The notes: generated from the sequence alone by a model not told the origin. DNA of 64,000 nucleotides from Caldilineaceae bacterium (GCA_026708085.1 JAPOVP010000170.1:1-64000); one strand, 5' to 3'. Shown: positions 8,426 to 20,819, numbered from the stretch's first letter. Program-made: numbers and translations.

Positions 8426-8979
8426 GTGTCAAACACCAACACTCGCCTCACATTCGCCGACTACCTGGAAACGTCGGATGACGAGCGCTTCGAACTTCTG
8501 AACGGAGACCTGATATTGTCCCCTTCCCCCAAGGAGATTCATCAATACACTTCGAGTATGTTGCACCTCAAGATTGGAACACATGCAAGGAAATGTAACT
8601 TGGGCAAGGTTTATTTTTCTCCTTTCGATGTCGTCCTGTCGGACACTGACGCGGTGCAACCAGACCTCCTATTCGTCTCAAATGTACGCGCCGACAAGAA
8701 TACTCACGACAACGTCCGCGGTGCGCCTGACCTGGTGGTCGAGATACTTTCCCCCACCACTGCCGACCGCGACAGGACGATCAAACTCGATATGTACACC
8801 ACTCACGGCGTTAAAGAGTATTGGATGGTTGACCCCGATTCCCGGACGGTCATAGTTCTACTGCGAGGCGAGAGCCGCTTCGAAGTGAGCGGCATTTATG
8901 GAGAAGACCAGATCTTGTGTTCTCCAACCTTAGAGGAATCAGCGTCGCGCTAAGGGAGATTCTCCAAGAGGATGAGTGA
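8426..8979 (+). pseudogene. Uma2-family (DUF820) protein with a 3'-end frameshift
   Basis: The frame from the GTG at 8426 (AAGGAA site) encodes a Uma2/DUF820 protein of the PD-(D/E)xK nuclease superfamily: FADYLETSDDERFELLNGDLILSPSP, the acidic VQPDLLFVSN, and the core APDLVVEILSPTTADRDRTIKLDMYTTHGVKEYWMVDPDSRTV, all intact. It then stops at 8953 with an atypical tail, LCSPTLEESASR. The frame starting around 8917 instead reads FSNLRGISVALREILQEDE and stops at 8979, the usual Uma2 ending, so one base has been lost near 8915-8920. The catalytic core is present and a shorter protein may still be made. The function of Uma2 proteins is uncertain; many copies occur per genome in some phyla. Confidence 0.75.
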
Positions 8980-9179
8980 CCACTAGGATCTAACTCTTAT
9001 CCTGATGGGAGACTTCTCCTCTACTTCAAGAGTGAAGTGGAGAGAATTGACCAACTGGGGCGATCATTGTCCCGAAGTCAATTATCGTTTCTTTCTGCCG
9101 ACTTGCTTCCAGCTAGTCGCCACTAACACGCTTGAGTTACTTAATCGGTTGGGTAACTCTCGACTACAGAGCGCCAAGC

Positions 9180-9211
9180 AAAAGACGCCGGAGGAACTTC
9201 ACCCCCGGCGC
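9180..9211 (-). terminator. Intrinsic terminator after groL
   Basis: On the minus strand CGCCGG (9210-9205) pairs with CCGGCG (9191-9186) and is followed by TCTTTT. It lies 37 bp beyond the groL stop codon. Confidence 0.7.
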
Positions 9212-9248
9212 CCTTCCAACCTCTATTCAATTCCCAAACCAGCCAACC

Positions 9249-10943
<1,695 letters not shown>

Positions 10944-10958
10944 TCAGTATAGGTCCGA

Positions 10959-11249
10959 TTAACTTTCAACGAGCGCCAAAACGTCCGATTCTTTAAGAAT
11001 CAGAACCTCAGTCGCATCCAGCTTGATATTCGTGCCGGAATACTTCGCGTAAAGAACGATATCACCTACGGAGACATCCATGGCGATGCGCTTGCCGTCT
11101 TCGTCCCGTGCACCAGGACCCGCTGCGACCACCTCGCCCTGCTGCGGCTTCTCTTTGGCAGTTTCCGGCAGATAGATGCCCGTGGAAGTCTGTTCCTCTC
11201 CCTCCAGGGGCTGGACTACCAGCCGGTCACCGAGCGGCTTAAGATTCAT
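10959..11249 (-). CDS. groS: Co-chaperonin GroES (Hsp10)
   Basis: 96 residues from the ATG at 11249 with a GGAGGAAG ribosome site; the open frame extends to 11378 but the extra residues are leader [49 protein letters not shown] shows the mobile loop that contacts GroEL, and [29 protein letters not shown] is the conserved C-terminal half. It forms the seven-subunit lid of the GroEL cage and is the first gene of the heat-shock operon. Confidence 0.98.
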   Translation of the reverse strand: MNLKPLGDRLVVQPLEGEEQTSTGIYLPETAKEKPQQGEVVAAGPGARDEDGKRIAMDVSVGDIVLYAKYSGTNIKLDATEVLILKESDVLALVES

Positions 11250-11413
11250 TCGAACTTCCTCCTTGCCTTTCAACCTTTTCTGATGAATTACCAGTGACTC
11301 TAAATTGCCCGCCATAGAACAGCGGGAATAGGATCCGATGACACAAAACTGCTTGGCCGCACTCCCCGTTTGAGGCAACTTCGGCGAACTCTGTGCAGCC
11401 TCTCAGGTCCATG

Positions 11414-11440
11414 TTAGCACTCAAACCGCCTGAGTGCTAA
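11414..11440. promoter_or_regulatory. CIRCE operator (HrcA binding site)
   Basis: A perfect consensus CIRCE: TTAGCACTC (11414-11422), nine bases, GAGTGCTAA (11432-11440). It lies immediately downstream of the predicted groS transcription start, where HrcA binding blocks transcription until heat shock. The hrcA gene itself is not in this window. Confidence 0.97.
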
Positions 11441-11450
11441 ACCATCAGAA

Positions 11451-11479
11451 AGTGTAGCACAGTTCCTGTCGGCTGACAA
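11451..11479 (-). promoter_or_regulatory. groSL promoter
   Basis: On the minus strand, -35 TTGTCA (11479-11474) and -10 TACACT (11456-11451) are 17 bp apart. The expected start point near 11444 sits just before CIRCE. Confidence 0.75.
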
Positions 11480-11491
11480 GATTCTGAACTC

Positions 11492-11510
11492 AAAAAAACG
11501 TAAGCGTTTT
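11492..11510 (-). terminator. Weak intrinsic terminator after the NB-ARC/TPR gene
   Basis: Directly after the TAA at 11512, the minus strand reads AAAACG-CTTA-CGTTTT followed by further T residues. The stem is only six pairs and A/T-rich, so efficiency may be low. Confidence 0.45.
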
Positions 11511-11511
11511 G

Positions 11512-13695
11512 TTAGCGTTGGGATCTGCTCGGAGAGGCTACCGCGTCCACGTAGGCCAGCATCTCATCCTCTTCCGCCACGTACTCCTCCAGTTGAAATG
11601 CCGCGTACAACTCGCGGCTGCGCCGGAAGTATTCTGCCGCCTGCGCGTGGTTCTGCTGTTCGAGCGCAACATGGCCCAGATTGTGCAGCGTTGCCGCTTT
11701 GTCCATCCAGGCCCCGCGCCTGTCCGACAGTTCCAAATCTTTCTCATACCAATCTAGCGCCGCCGCAAAATCCTGCCGCGCATAGCATACGGAGCCAAGG
11801 TTGTTATAACATGTACTGATCCCTGTGTCATCATGGTTTCGCTGAAATACGCCAAGTGCAGACTCGTATGCCCGCTGAGCTTCGGCGTACATCGCCATTC
11901 CTTCCATGGCCAGACCAAGGTTGTTGTGCGCGCTGGCCACCAGCCCTTCGTCACCCAGGCGCAATGCGACACGTAACGCCTTGCGATGCTGTTCGATCGC
12001 CCTTTCGAAATTGTTCAAGCTGAGATAAGCACTGCCAAGATTCATGTAGGCCGGCGCCAGCGAACGGGGATCTCCGAGTTGGGCAGCCGCCTCAAAAGCC
12101 AGCCAGAAATGATCGAGCGCCTGACGCGGCTCCTCCAGCACGCGGAAAGAAGTACCTAGGTCCGTGTGCCCGTAAGCCATCGCCATCAGCATGTCCCGCT
12201 CGTCAAAAATTCGCAATGCCCTCTGCAGCCACTCAATCGCCTCTTCAACTTCACCGTTGAAAAACCGCTGACGCCCGATATTGGCCAGCATCCAGCCAAA
12301 GTCGCCGGCGTCGCCTAACGCAATTGAAGCCACCGCGCCGCCGCACAACCAGCGCCAGATGCCCGGCGGGTGACGCCAGAAGGCATAGTGGGCCAGCGCC
12401 AGCGCGTAGTCGCGCATTAATTTGAGGTCGTTCTGCACGTCTGGAAAGTTTATCGGCATGTCGCGCAGCCCCTCGCTTTCCAACCTCTCCTCGACCAACT
12501 TTTCCACAGACTGACCGAAGATGCGCTCCACCCGATCGGTAGCCCAGTCCGCACCCCAGTGAACATTTCCCCAAAAAGGGTCGATCTCCTGCCAGCGCTG
12601 GATCGGCAACTCTTGGTATCGTTGTGCGAACTGCAAATAATAACTCGCGTGCTGGCGATGCCAGTCCTCGCCCAGCATCACCGCGCCTTCAACAAGATAG
12701 CGGCGTACGACCGGCTGAACCACGATCCTGCGATCAAAGAGATCCACTTCCACCAGGGCTCGCGTGACGAGGCCTTCGAAGGTCTGGCGCTTCTCGGCTT
12801 CGGTGCCCAACCCTTCTGTGAACAGTTCACTCAGTGCCTGGTAGGTTGCTCCGCCTGCCGCGCTGACCATTCGATCCAGAATCAGCCCGGCCTCAGGCCA
12901 GAAGGCAGCGAAGTTTTCCACGGCAAAACCCGCCATACTGGACACTTCCGTGACGCCGTCCACGGCCGGCAGCTCGGCCAGCAACTCGTCCAGTTCGCTC
13001 CACAATCCGAAGTCCATCAGCAACCCCAACACCAGGCGCATGCTTAGCGGTCTGCCGCCCGTACGGCGATGCAGCCCCTCAACGTTGCGTAACGCAGTAT
13101 CACGGACCGATTCTGGCGCCCGCGCGTGGACAAAGCCCACTGTCTCCGCAAGAGGCAATCCGCCTAGCTGCAGGTGTCGGTCACCCACCAGCTCAGCAAA
13201 CTCGGGGTGAATGTCGCGATCGATCAGAAGTATATGGGACTGATTCTCCGTGTCATTCAAGTGGCTGATGATTTCGGCCAGAGTCTGGATCTCTCGGTCG
13301 GTTGCCCCCGAGAGTTCGTCCAGAATGAGGAGACGGCGGCGGCGGTAAAGCTGTTCAAGAATTCCGATTCCCCAGCGCTCCTCGCTCACTCGCGTTAAGG
13401 TGGTTCCAAGCACCGTGTCCAACGTCCGCACAATGTCGTACATGCGAAATCGATCTCGGCCCGCAGCACCAACCCATATGATGCCGTCAGGAAAGTGGTA
13501 AATCGTCTGCCACGCGGCCGCGGTGGCCAGTGTACTCTTACCGTTGCCTTGCCCTCCGCTGATCGCCAGCGCAGGCTGCTCGTGCCTTTCAAACAACCAC
13601 CGGCTCAATGTATTCAGTTCCTCTTCGCGCCCGCTGAAACCGCGCAGCCTGTATACGCCTAAATTGTGCCGGATTTGCATATTTTCGTCGGTCAT
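11512..13695 (-). CDS. NB-ARC-type STAND ATPase with C-terminal TPR repeats
   Basis: 727 residues. Layout: a short N-terminus with FSGREEELNTLSRWL (AAA/NB-ARC entry), Walker A GGQGNGKST (residues 47-55), Walker B LLILDE (122-127), a winged-helix-like region to about 400, and at least five TPR units from about 480 to 715 (for example AYMNLGSAYLSLNNFERAIEQHRKAL and SAHNNLGLAMEGMAMYAEAQRAYESAL). STAND proteins are nucleotide-driven switches in which the TPRs sense a ligand or partner. No effector domain (nuclease, protease, TIR) is visible, so this could be a regulator or an adaptor. It is transcribed from the gene side at 13755 and ends 18 bp from the groS promoter. Confidence 0.82.
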   Translation of the reverse strand: MTDENMQIRHNLGVYRLRGFSGREEELNTLSRWLFERHEQPALAISGGQGNGKSTLATAAAWQTIYHFPDGIIWVGAAGRDRFRMYDIVRTLDTVLGTTLTRVSEERWGIGILEQLYRRRRLLILDELSGATDREIQTLAEIISHLNDTENQSHILLIDRDIHPEFAELVGDRHLQLGGLPLAETVGFVHARAPESVRDTALRNVEGLHRRTGGRPLSMRLVLGLLMDFGLWSELDELLAELPAVDGVTEVSSMAGFAVENFAAFWPEAGLILDRMVSAAGGATYQALSELFTEGLGTEAEKRQTFEGLVTRALVEVDLFDRRIVVQPVVRRYLVEGAVMLGEDWHRQHASYYLQFAQRYQELPIQRWQEIDPFWGNVHWGADWATDRVERIFGQSVEKLVEERLESEGLRDMPINFPDVQNDLKLMRDYALALAHYAFWRHPPGIWRWLCGGAVASIALGDAGDFGWMLANIGRQRFFNGEVEEAIEWLQRALRIFDERDMLMAMAYGHTDLGTSFRVLEEPRQALDHFWLAFEAAAQLGDPRSLAPAYMNLGSAYLSLNNFERAIEQHRKALRVALRLGDEGLVASAHNNLGLAMEGMAMYAEAQRAYESALGVFQRNHDDTGISTCYNNLGSVCYARQDFAAALDWYEKDLELSDRRGAWMDKAATLHNLGHVALEQQNHAQAAEYFRRSRELYAAFQLEEYVAEEDEMLAYVDAVASPSRSQR

Positions 13696-13754
13696 CTCTC
13701 AACTTCTGCACATGAAAAAGAGGCCAATTCCCTATTTTGAAGGAACATAGCCGT

Positions 13755-14102
13755 TCAGCTCTGGTTAGACAGCGAAAGGATCAGGCAAGGGTATTCGCTG
13801 GCGATTATCGTCTCGTAATTCAGAGCCTCCGACAGCGCCTTGCTGCCTTCGACGGCACCGAATCCCTGTTCGCCAATTCCGGGAGAAAGCAGGATCAAGT
13901 CCGGCCGCACGCGTCGGGCAATCTCATTAACGTTTACGGGCGATATGTTTGCCACGAGATCAACACGCTCGATCAATCCGGTTTGCACAGCTTCCGGTTG
14001 ATCCGACGGGTCACTGACAAAGATCTCGACAGCCGGATTCTTCAGCAGTTGCCGCAGCGCGACCGAACCGATATTGCCGGCGCCAATTAGCCAGACGCGC
14101 AT
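13755..14102 (-). CDS. Stand-alone Rossmann NAD(P)-binding domain protein
   Basis: 115 residues with a GGGGG site before the ATG at 14102. It begins MRVWLIGAGNIGSVALRQLLKN, a classic GxGxxG dinucleotide site, then alternates strands and helices (VEIFVSDPSD, PDLILLSPGIGEQG). It looks like only the nucleotide-binding half of a dehydrogenase such as the saccharopine-dehydrogenase or TrkA-N type, with no catalytic half in frame or in neighbouring frames. It may be a genuine small sensor protein or a remnant. The NB-ARC/TPR gene starts 59 bp downstream on the same strand. Confidence 0.6.
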   Translation of the reverse strand: MRVWLIGAGNIGSVALRQLLKNPAVEIFVSDPSDQPEAVQTGLIERVDLVANISPVNVNEIARRVRPDLILLSPGIGEQGFGAVEGSKALSEALNYETIIASEYPCLILSLSNQS

Positions 14103-14184
14103 AACTTACCCCCTGTCGTATACGCTGAAACCTGCACTGCTCCGCTCGCACTTGGCAGGACAGTCGGATCGAAACAGCTTGCTA

Positions 14185-15831
14185 TTAGATCAAGCCAAGT
14201 TGGCTGAGTAACAGGAAGTACACGAAAATCGCGCTCGAACATGCCAGTCCTACGATTACGCCGGTTCGCAGCATCTCCTGACGGTTCACCACACCCGTGA
14301 CCGCGATGAGAATCATGCGTGCCGAGCCGCTGGGAAGCGCGAAGGCTAGGGCCACTGCGAAGATCGTCGGAATTACAAGCCGTACCGGATCAATGCCAGA
14401 GGCCTGCCCCAGGGTGATCAGGACCGGTGCCAGAATTGCCCCAAGTGGCACATTGTTCATGAACTGCGTGATGCAGAACGCAAGCAGAATCAAAGCCGCC
14501 AGCACACCGAAAAAGGGCAACCCCTCAAAGGTCGGCGCCACAAGGTTCGCAAACCAGGCGCTGGCTCCGGTCTTCTCCAGCGCATCCCCCAAGGTCAGGC
14601 CGGCACCAATTACAAAGAAGACCCCCCAGTTCACACCCTTCAGATCACTCCAGTCAACGATCTTTTCGACCGAAAGCACGGCCACCGCGCCGATCGCGAT
14701 CACTGCGCTGCTCAACAGGGTGGCCGGTAGGTTGAGCAGATGCTCGATATATCCCCCCGCAACCCACAAGCTGATCGACACCAGCAGCACCGCGATGATC
14801 TCCCGCTCCGGCCCCGAAAGCCTACCCAACCGCTCGATCTCCCGCCTGGCCGGATCGATATCGATCGTCAGGTTCGGCAGCGCGAACAAACGCGGCAGCA
14901 GCAGCCACGCCAGCGGGATCAACACCAATACCACCGGCAGACCGTACTTCATCCAGTCAACGAACCCGAACCCGTACAACTGGCCCAACAGTCCGCTGGC
15001 AATCGCGTTTTCCCCGCTCCCCATGATTGTGGCGATCGCGCCGATGCTCGAACTGTAGCCGATGGCGAGAATCAGGACGGCCAACGCCTTGCGCCCATCC
15101 TCAGGCCGCGGAACCTGTTGGGCAATTGTAATGGCTACCGGTATCAGCACGGCGGCTGTGGCCGTATTCAGGACAAACATACTGAGCCCGCCGGTGATCA
15201 CCATCAGCGCCAGCAGTAGAGGGCCGAACTGCCCCCCACTTCTCACGATTGCATGCAGCGCCAGGCGCCGCGTGAGACCATGTTTTCGCAACGCCTCTGC
15301 CAGGAAAAGGCTTCCGAGGATCAGGAAGACGACCGGTGTACCGAAAGGTTCAAACGCGCCCCCGGCGTCATCCACCCCGAGAGCGATCTGAACAATCGGC
15401 ACCAGCAACGCAACGATTGGCAAAGGCGCAGGTTCCAGTGCCAGGATCAGACCTGAGAAGGCGAAGAGCGCCAGCGCCTTGTGACCGTTTATGCTCAGTC
15501 CCTCCGGCGTCGGCAGCAACAACACGATGGCGGTCACCCCCACCACAAGGAGCAGGCGGCGCAGGTCGAAAACCTTCCGCATGCCTGCTTGAATCGGCTG
15601 CTGTAGGACTCGAAGAGGTGTACCGTGACGCTGCAGACGTCGCTTGGAGGTTACAGTACGGGTGGCCACCCTCTCTCGGATCAGAGCGTTGCGTTCGGCT
15701 TGGGCGGGTGGCCGCACCGGCGCAGTCGGCTCCGCCGGCTCTTCAGGACCGCGCCGCCCGTCTCCGCGCGCATTTGCTCCAATTGTTGGGCGGGGCAAGG
15801 AGGATTTCAGTCTGGCACGGTTATAAGACAT
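14185..15831 (-). CDS. DASS/SLC13-family anion transporter
   Basis: 548 residues with about 12-14 hydrophobic segments. These transporters import sulfate, citrate or C4-dicarboxylates, often with sodium. Visible: FVLNTATAAVLIPVA at the first substrate-binding hairpin (SNTAT-like motif with Leu in place of Ser) and FMNNVPLGAILAPVLITL at the second. An 83-residue hydrophilic N-terminal part, rich in Arg and Pro, precedes the first helix at MRKVFDLRRLLLVVGV. It is either an unusual cytoplasmic extension or evidence that translation starts at this internal Met (about 15582). Substrate not predictable. Its start is nearly 100 bp from the TPR protein upstream. Confidence 0.8.
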   Translation of the reverse strand: MSYNRARLKSSLPRPTIGANARGDGRRGPEEPAEPTAPVRPPAQAERNALIRERVATRTVTSKRRLQRHGTPLRVLQQPIQAGMRKVFDLRRLLLVVGVTAIVLLLPTPEGLSINGHKALALFAFSGLILALEPAPLPIVALLVPIVQIALGVDDAGGAFEPFGTPVVFLILGSLFLAEALRKHGLTRRLALHAIVRSGGQFGPLLLALMVITGGLSMFVLNTATAAVLIPVAITIAQQVPRPEDGRKALAVLILAIGYSSSIGAIATIMGSGENAIASGLLGQLYGFGFVDWMKYGLPVVLVLIPLAWLLLPRLFALPNLTIDIDPARREIERLGRLSGPEREIIAVLLVSISLWVAGGYIEHLLNLPATLLSSAVIAIGAVAVLSVEKIVDWSDLKGVNWGVFFVIGAGLTLGDALEKTGASAWFANLVAPTFEGLPFFGVLAALILLAFCITQFMNNVPLGAILAPVLITLGQASGIDPVRLVIPTIFAVALAFALPSGSARMILIAVTGVVNRQEMLRTGVIVGLACSSAIFVYFLLLSQLGLI

Positions 15832-15928
15832 TTGTAACGACGATTCGGATGGGTAGGACCGCCCTCGTAGGCAAGCGTAGAGTTGTGTGCGTCAAGCACA
15901 ACCCCGGAAAAACGGATTCGCCAGCTGG

Positions 15929-17059
15929 CTAACTGGAACTACACTGACGCAAACCGTAAAGGGCAGAAGACAGACCGGGTGCGTATTCCAGCGTCTTGCG
16001 CAGCCAGGGAACGCCCAAGTCGCACTCCTGCGGCTTCTTAAGAACGTGAGACAGTCCTAAAATCAAAGTGAATTGGGCATTGAGTTCATCTTCATCTAGG
16101 AAGCTGGCGGCGCGCTCCATCGTTTCGGCTGCGCTTTCGTAGTTGAGACGGCGATAATACGCCATGCCCAAATGGGCCAAAACAAGGCCATTTTCGGGTT
16201 CCAACTCCGCCGCCCGACGTAATATCCGCAACGCCTGTAGGAAGTCGTTGCTCTGCCACAACGCCCAACCGAGCGCGTCGAGCGCGAAAGCAGTCTCTCC
16301 CGCCTCTACGGCCCTTTCATAGCTCTCAATGGCAAGTCCCCACTCTTCCTGGTGCTCGTATTGTCTTCCCAATTCAATGAACAGATCGGGCCGGTTTGGC
16401 GCAAGTTCAACGGCCCGTGAGTATTCGGCGATGGCCCGCTCAAAGTCCTTCTGTATTTCATATAAGTAGCCAAGGTTGCGGCGGGCCATCACATTCGAAG
16501 GATCGATTGCCAGGGCCTCTTCCAGATACTCCGAAGCGACTGAGTAGTTCCCAACATCACTGTATATCTCGCCCAGAACGGCCAGCACATCTGGATTGTC
16601 CGGCTCCAGTTCTAGTGCCTGGAAAGCGAAGTCGCTGGCCGAATCGTAGTTCCCGCGCCAGTCCAACACACGCGCGTGCATAGCCAGCGCCGCCACATTC
16701 TTGTCCTCCAGCCGCACCGCTTTCTGCGTTAGAGCGTAGGCCTGTTCGACCTGTCGCGCCATCAGGTGAAGTTTTGCCAGGGCAACCAGGGGGTAAGCAT
16801 TCTCCGGCTCCAGTTCGGCCATCCGCTCGAACGCGGCCGCGGCCTCGCTGAAGTTGCCGGCTGCGATGTGCGCTTCCGCCTTAGTCTGCCAGTAGAGCGC
16901 GCTCGGAGTGGGGGTCGTCGCCGGCGGCGGCGGCTGCCTCACAAGCCAGTCCGGGCGTTGAATGTACAGATAGACGGCCAGAAGCAGAACCAGTCCGCTC
17001 CAGACGAAACAACCTCTGCGGCGTCGGCGGCGCGGCCTGTACGTCCAGTCAAGATCCAT
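15929..17059 (-). CDS. Membrane-anchored TPR protein
   Basis: 376 residues. A very basic N-terminus (RPRRRRRRG) precedes one membrane helix (about 16-34, CFVWSGLVLLLAVYLYI) and a proline/threonine linker. Then come roughly eight TPR units (ALYWQTKAEAHIAAGNFSEAAAAFERM onward) up to residue 345. The topology rule (positive inside) puts the TPRs outside the membrane. TPR proteins are scaffolds; a role in envelope assembly or protein complex formation is inference. Followed on the same strand by the transporter gene. Confidence 0.72.
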   Translation of the reverse strand: MDLDWTYRPRRRRRRGCFVWSGLVLLLAVYLYIQRPDWLVRQPPPPATTPTPSALYWQTKAEAHIAAGNFSEAAAAFERMAELEPENAYPLVALAKLHLMARQVEQAYALTQKAVRLEDKNVAALAMHARVLDWRGNYDSASDFAFQALELEPDNPDVLAVLGEIYSDVGNYSVASEYLEEALAIDPSNVMARRNLGYLYEIQKDFERAIAEYSRAVELAPNRPDLFIELGRQYEHQEEWGLAIESYERAVEAGETAFALDALGWALWQSNDFLQALRILRRAAELEPENGLVLAHLGMAYYRRLNYESAAETMERAASFLDEDELNAQFTLILGLSHVLKKPQECDLGVPWLRKTLEYAPGLSSALYGLRQCSSS

Positions 17060-17187
17060 ACCGGGTTAAGTATAACGCAAGAGGGCAGCTTCCTGTCTAT
17101 CTCGATTCCGACCGCACCGGCAGGCAACCGCCCTATCTGCGCAAGTGGAGGTTGAGATGGAGGGAGGGAAGCCAACTCCGAAGAACC

Positions 17188-17763
17188 CTAAGGACGCAAG
17201 CCCGCGTCCCCGTGCGCGTACAGTTCCAGCACCACCGAAGACTCTGGCTGAAAGCTGTCTACAAGGGCCGTGATGCTCTGGCCGGGCCGCAAACTTGAAC
17301 GCTTCTCCCGTCGGTGATTCCGACGGATCGCATTGCGCCCCGAATACGCGCGTTGCTGAAACCAGTACACGTAGTCAACGCTGAACTCCAGCGGAGTGAA
17401 GTTCAGACTTCTGATCTGTCCGGGGACAACTGTTGTGGACAGCAGAATCCGGCGAAAGTGTTGCACTCGCCAATAGAAGGTCGGCGCCGCTAACAAGAGG
17501 ACGGTTCCCGCTCCCGCTACCAACAGCGGAATCTCCGCTCCTTCAAACACCAGTCTGTCCATGTTGCCGCGGCCAAACATACTGCCGAAGAAGCCAACAG
17601 GAAGATAGCCGAGTGTCAGGACAAGCGAAGCAGGAATGACGGCGCCCAGGACAAATAGCATGCTGACGATCGCCGGCAAGTCTAGGCTGAGAAGACCTGC
17701 CAGCGTCAGGTCATGATTACTTGTCTGGATCTGATGAGGATGACTTCGAGGAGAGTTGCGCAT
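17188..17763 (-). CDS. DUF3592-like membrane protein
   Basis: 191 residues with two hydrophobic segments (about 24-56 and 76-96), then a soluble part with VVPGQIRSLNFTPLEFSVDYVYWFQQRAYSGRNAI and LRPGQSITALVDSFQPESSVVLELY. This ends like DUF3592 proteins, where a beta-rich module follows the membrane pair. Function of the family is unknown. The gene is 46 bp after the cysteine desulfurase stop. Confidence 0.6.
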   Translation of the reverse strand: MRNSPRSHPHQIQTSNHDLTLAGLLSLDLPAIVSMLFVLGAVIPASLVLTLGYLPVGFFGSMFGRGNMDRLVFEGAEIPLLVAGAGTVLLLAAPTFYWRVQHFRRILLSTTVVPGQIRSLNFTPLEFSVDYVYWFQQRAYSGRNAIRRNHRREKRSSLRPGQSITALVDSFQPESSVVLELYAHGDAGLRP

Positions 17764-17809
17764 GCTGATATGGAGCGGCCGCCGTCCGTGCCGGCGGCAA
17801 TCGAAACGT

Positions 17810-19003
17810 CTATAGAGGAGCGGGCATGCTCTGCAGGTGCCGGTCTATGATCTTTGGCAGACTCTGCAGGAGAAAATCGACCTGCTCAGCGTCGTTACTG
17901 TACCCAAGGCTGAGCCGCAGGCCCCCTGCAAGCTCTTCGACGGGAATGCCTACCGCTTCCAGAACGTGACTGGGCTTCTGGCGAGCGCTCGTGCATGCAC
18001 TTCCGCTGCTGGCAGCGATTCCTGCCAGATCCAGCGCGATCAGTATGCCCTCTGCCTCTACGTCACGAATCGTGAAACTCGCGTGATTGGCCAGCCGTTT
18101 AGTGGGACTGCCTGTCAATCGTGCACCCGGTATCATTTCCAGCGTATGGCCTATGATCCTGTCTCGTAGCTGGCGCAACCGTGCCATCTCCGGCTCCCGC
18201 TCAGATTCGCACAAGGCCAGCGCCGTCGCCATCCCTACGATGCCAGGTACATTGTGCGTGCCGGCCCGACGCCCTCCCTCATGACTGCCGCCCGTAAGAA
18301 AGGGATGAAACGGAGTACCGTTGCGCAGGTACAGAAAACCCACCCCCTTCGGCCCGTAAAATTTGTGCGCACTGGCGCTGAGCGCGTCCACACTCAACCC
18401 GTCGACATCTAATGGTAGCTTCCCCGCCGCCTGCACAGCATCCGTGTGGAACGGCACATTTAGTTCCCGGCATAGCTTACCCAATTCGCCGATCGCCTGC
18501 ACGCTGCCAATCTCATTGTTGGCATACATGACGCTGACCACCGCAACGTTCGAGCCGTCGCCTAGTGCCTGCTCAAGGTCCTCTGCGTTGACCAGGCCAT
18601 CCCCGTCAACGGGAAGCAAAATCAACTCAAATCCGAAAGAATCACGCAGGTCCTCCGCACTGTACAGGACGGCGTGATGCTCGACCGGCGTTGTGATGAT
18701 GCGATTGGCTCCCACCTGCTTGCGCCGCGCCAGCGCTATCCCTCGCAGGGCCGCGTTATCACTCTCGCTGCCGCAACCCGTAAAAACGATCTCGTTGGGC
18801 GTAGCACCCAGCACGTCGGCAACTGTGCGCCGCGCCTCGCTCAACCCGGCATGGGCTGCACGGCCTGCTCCGTGGATGCTGGATGGGTTTCCGTACCTCG
18901 AGTTGGCCCTCTGTTCGGTCGAACCGAAAAACGGCTCCATTGCCGCAAAAACATCAGGGCGCAACGGTGTTGTTGCCGAATGGTCCAGGTATATCAGCGT
19001 CAT
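17810..19003 (-). CDS. iscS: Cysteine desulfurase (IscS/NifS family)
   Basis: 397 residues. A PLP enzyme that removes sulfur from cysteine and passes it as a persulfide to Fe-S cluster assembly or tRNA thiolation. Visible: IYLDHSATTPLRPDV at the N-terminus, VEHHAVL (His109-110 near PLP), the Schiff-base lysine in SASAHKFYGPKG (Lys214), and the catalytic loop SSGSACTSARQKPSHVL with Cys337. The long loop after the cysteine places it with the group I IscS/NifS proteins. No iscU or iscR is beside it. It is a candidate sulfur donor for MnmA at 5289. Confidence 0.93.
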   Translation of the reverse strand: MTLIYLDHSATTPLRPDVFAAMEPFFGSTEQRANSRYGNPSSIHGAGRAAHAGLSEARRTVADVLGATPNEIVFTGCGSESDNAALRGIALARRKQVGANRIITTPVEHHAVLYSAEDLRDSFGFELILLPVDGDGLVNAEDLEQALGDGSNVAVVSVMYANNEIGSVQAIGELGKLCRELNVPFHTDAVQAAGKLPLDVDGLSVDALSASAHKFYGPKGVGFLYLRNGTPFHPFLTGGSHEGGRRAGTHNVPGIVGMATALALCESEREPEMARLRQLRDRIIGHTLEMIPGARLTGSPTKRLANHASFTIRDVEAEGILIALDLAGIAASSGSACTSARQKPSHVLEAVGIPVEELAGGLRLSLGYSNDAEQVDFLLQSLPKIIDRHLQSMPAPL

Positions 19004-19056
19004 CCGATTTACTCTCTTCTTCCTATGGCATCCCGTGCAACTTGCGTGATCGCCCT

Positions 19057-19086
19057 TTGAGCACTATCGTAGTCGCAAAGGATACT
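19057..19086 (+). promoter_or_regulatory. Candidate eno promoter
   Basis: TTGAGC (19057-19062), 18 bp, GATACT (19081-19086). It lies 138 bp before eno in the divergent interval with the cysteine desulfurase gene; no stronger site is seen. Confidence 0.4.
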
Positions 19087-19214
19087 AACTGTTCCCGATT
19101 TTTTCAAGTTCAACGCCGGCGCCTTCGGAAAATTCGCCCAGGCGCAGAAGGATGAAACGTCGGCCTCTCCTCTCCATAGGCTTAGACATAGCTCCGCCGT
19201 AGCAAAAGACATAG

Positions 19215-20516
<1,302 letters not shown>

Positions 20517-20819
20517 ACGGGGCCGCATAACGGAGATGAACTGACAGACACAGGAATCCGTTCTCGGTCGGTTACGGAATGTTCCACCAAGGGACCGCCG
20601 TTCGCAATGCGCCAGCTATGGGCTTTGCTCCTATTCTGAAAAGTGACTACCCAGCCCCATAGAATTCGCGCCCCCGTCTCAGGCTGGCAATTTCCTCTCT
20701 CCTCTTCACTCACTCCTCACCCTTCCGGTCGTTTAGTAAGGCCAGTTGAAATGCAGCCTCGAATCCTGGTTCAGTAGCCTCACACACCGGAGATCGCTAC
20801 AGTATCTACCCCGAAAAAC
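20517..20819. other. Intergenic stretch, nothing recognised
   Basis: About 300 bp between eno and the tRNA-Leu terminator. No open frame with a ribosome site, no repeat shared with the rest of the window, and no clear terminator for eno. Confidence 0.5.
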
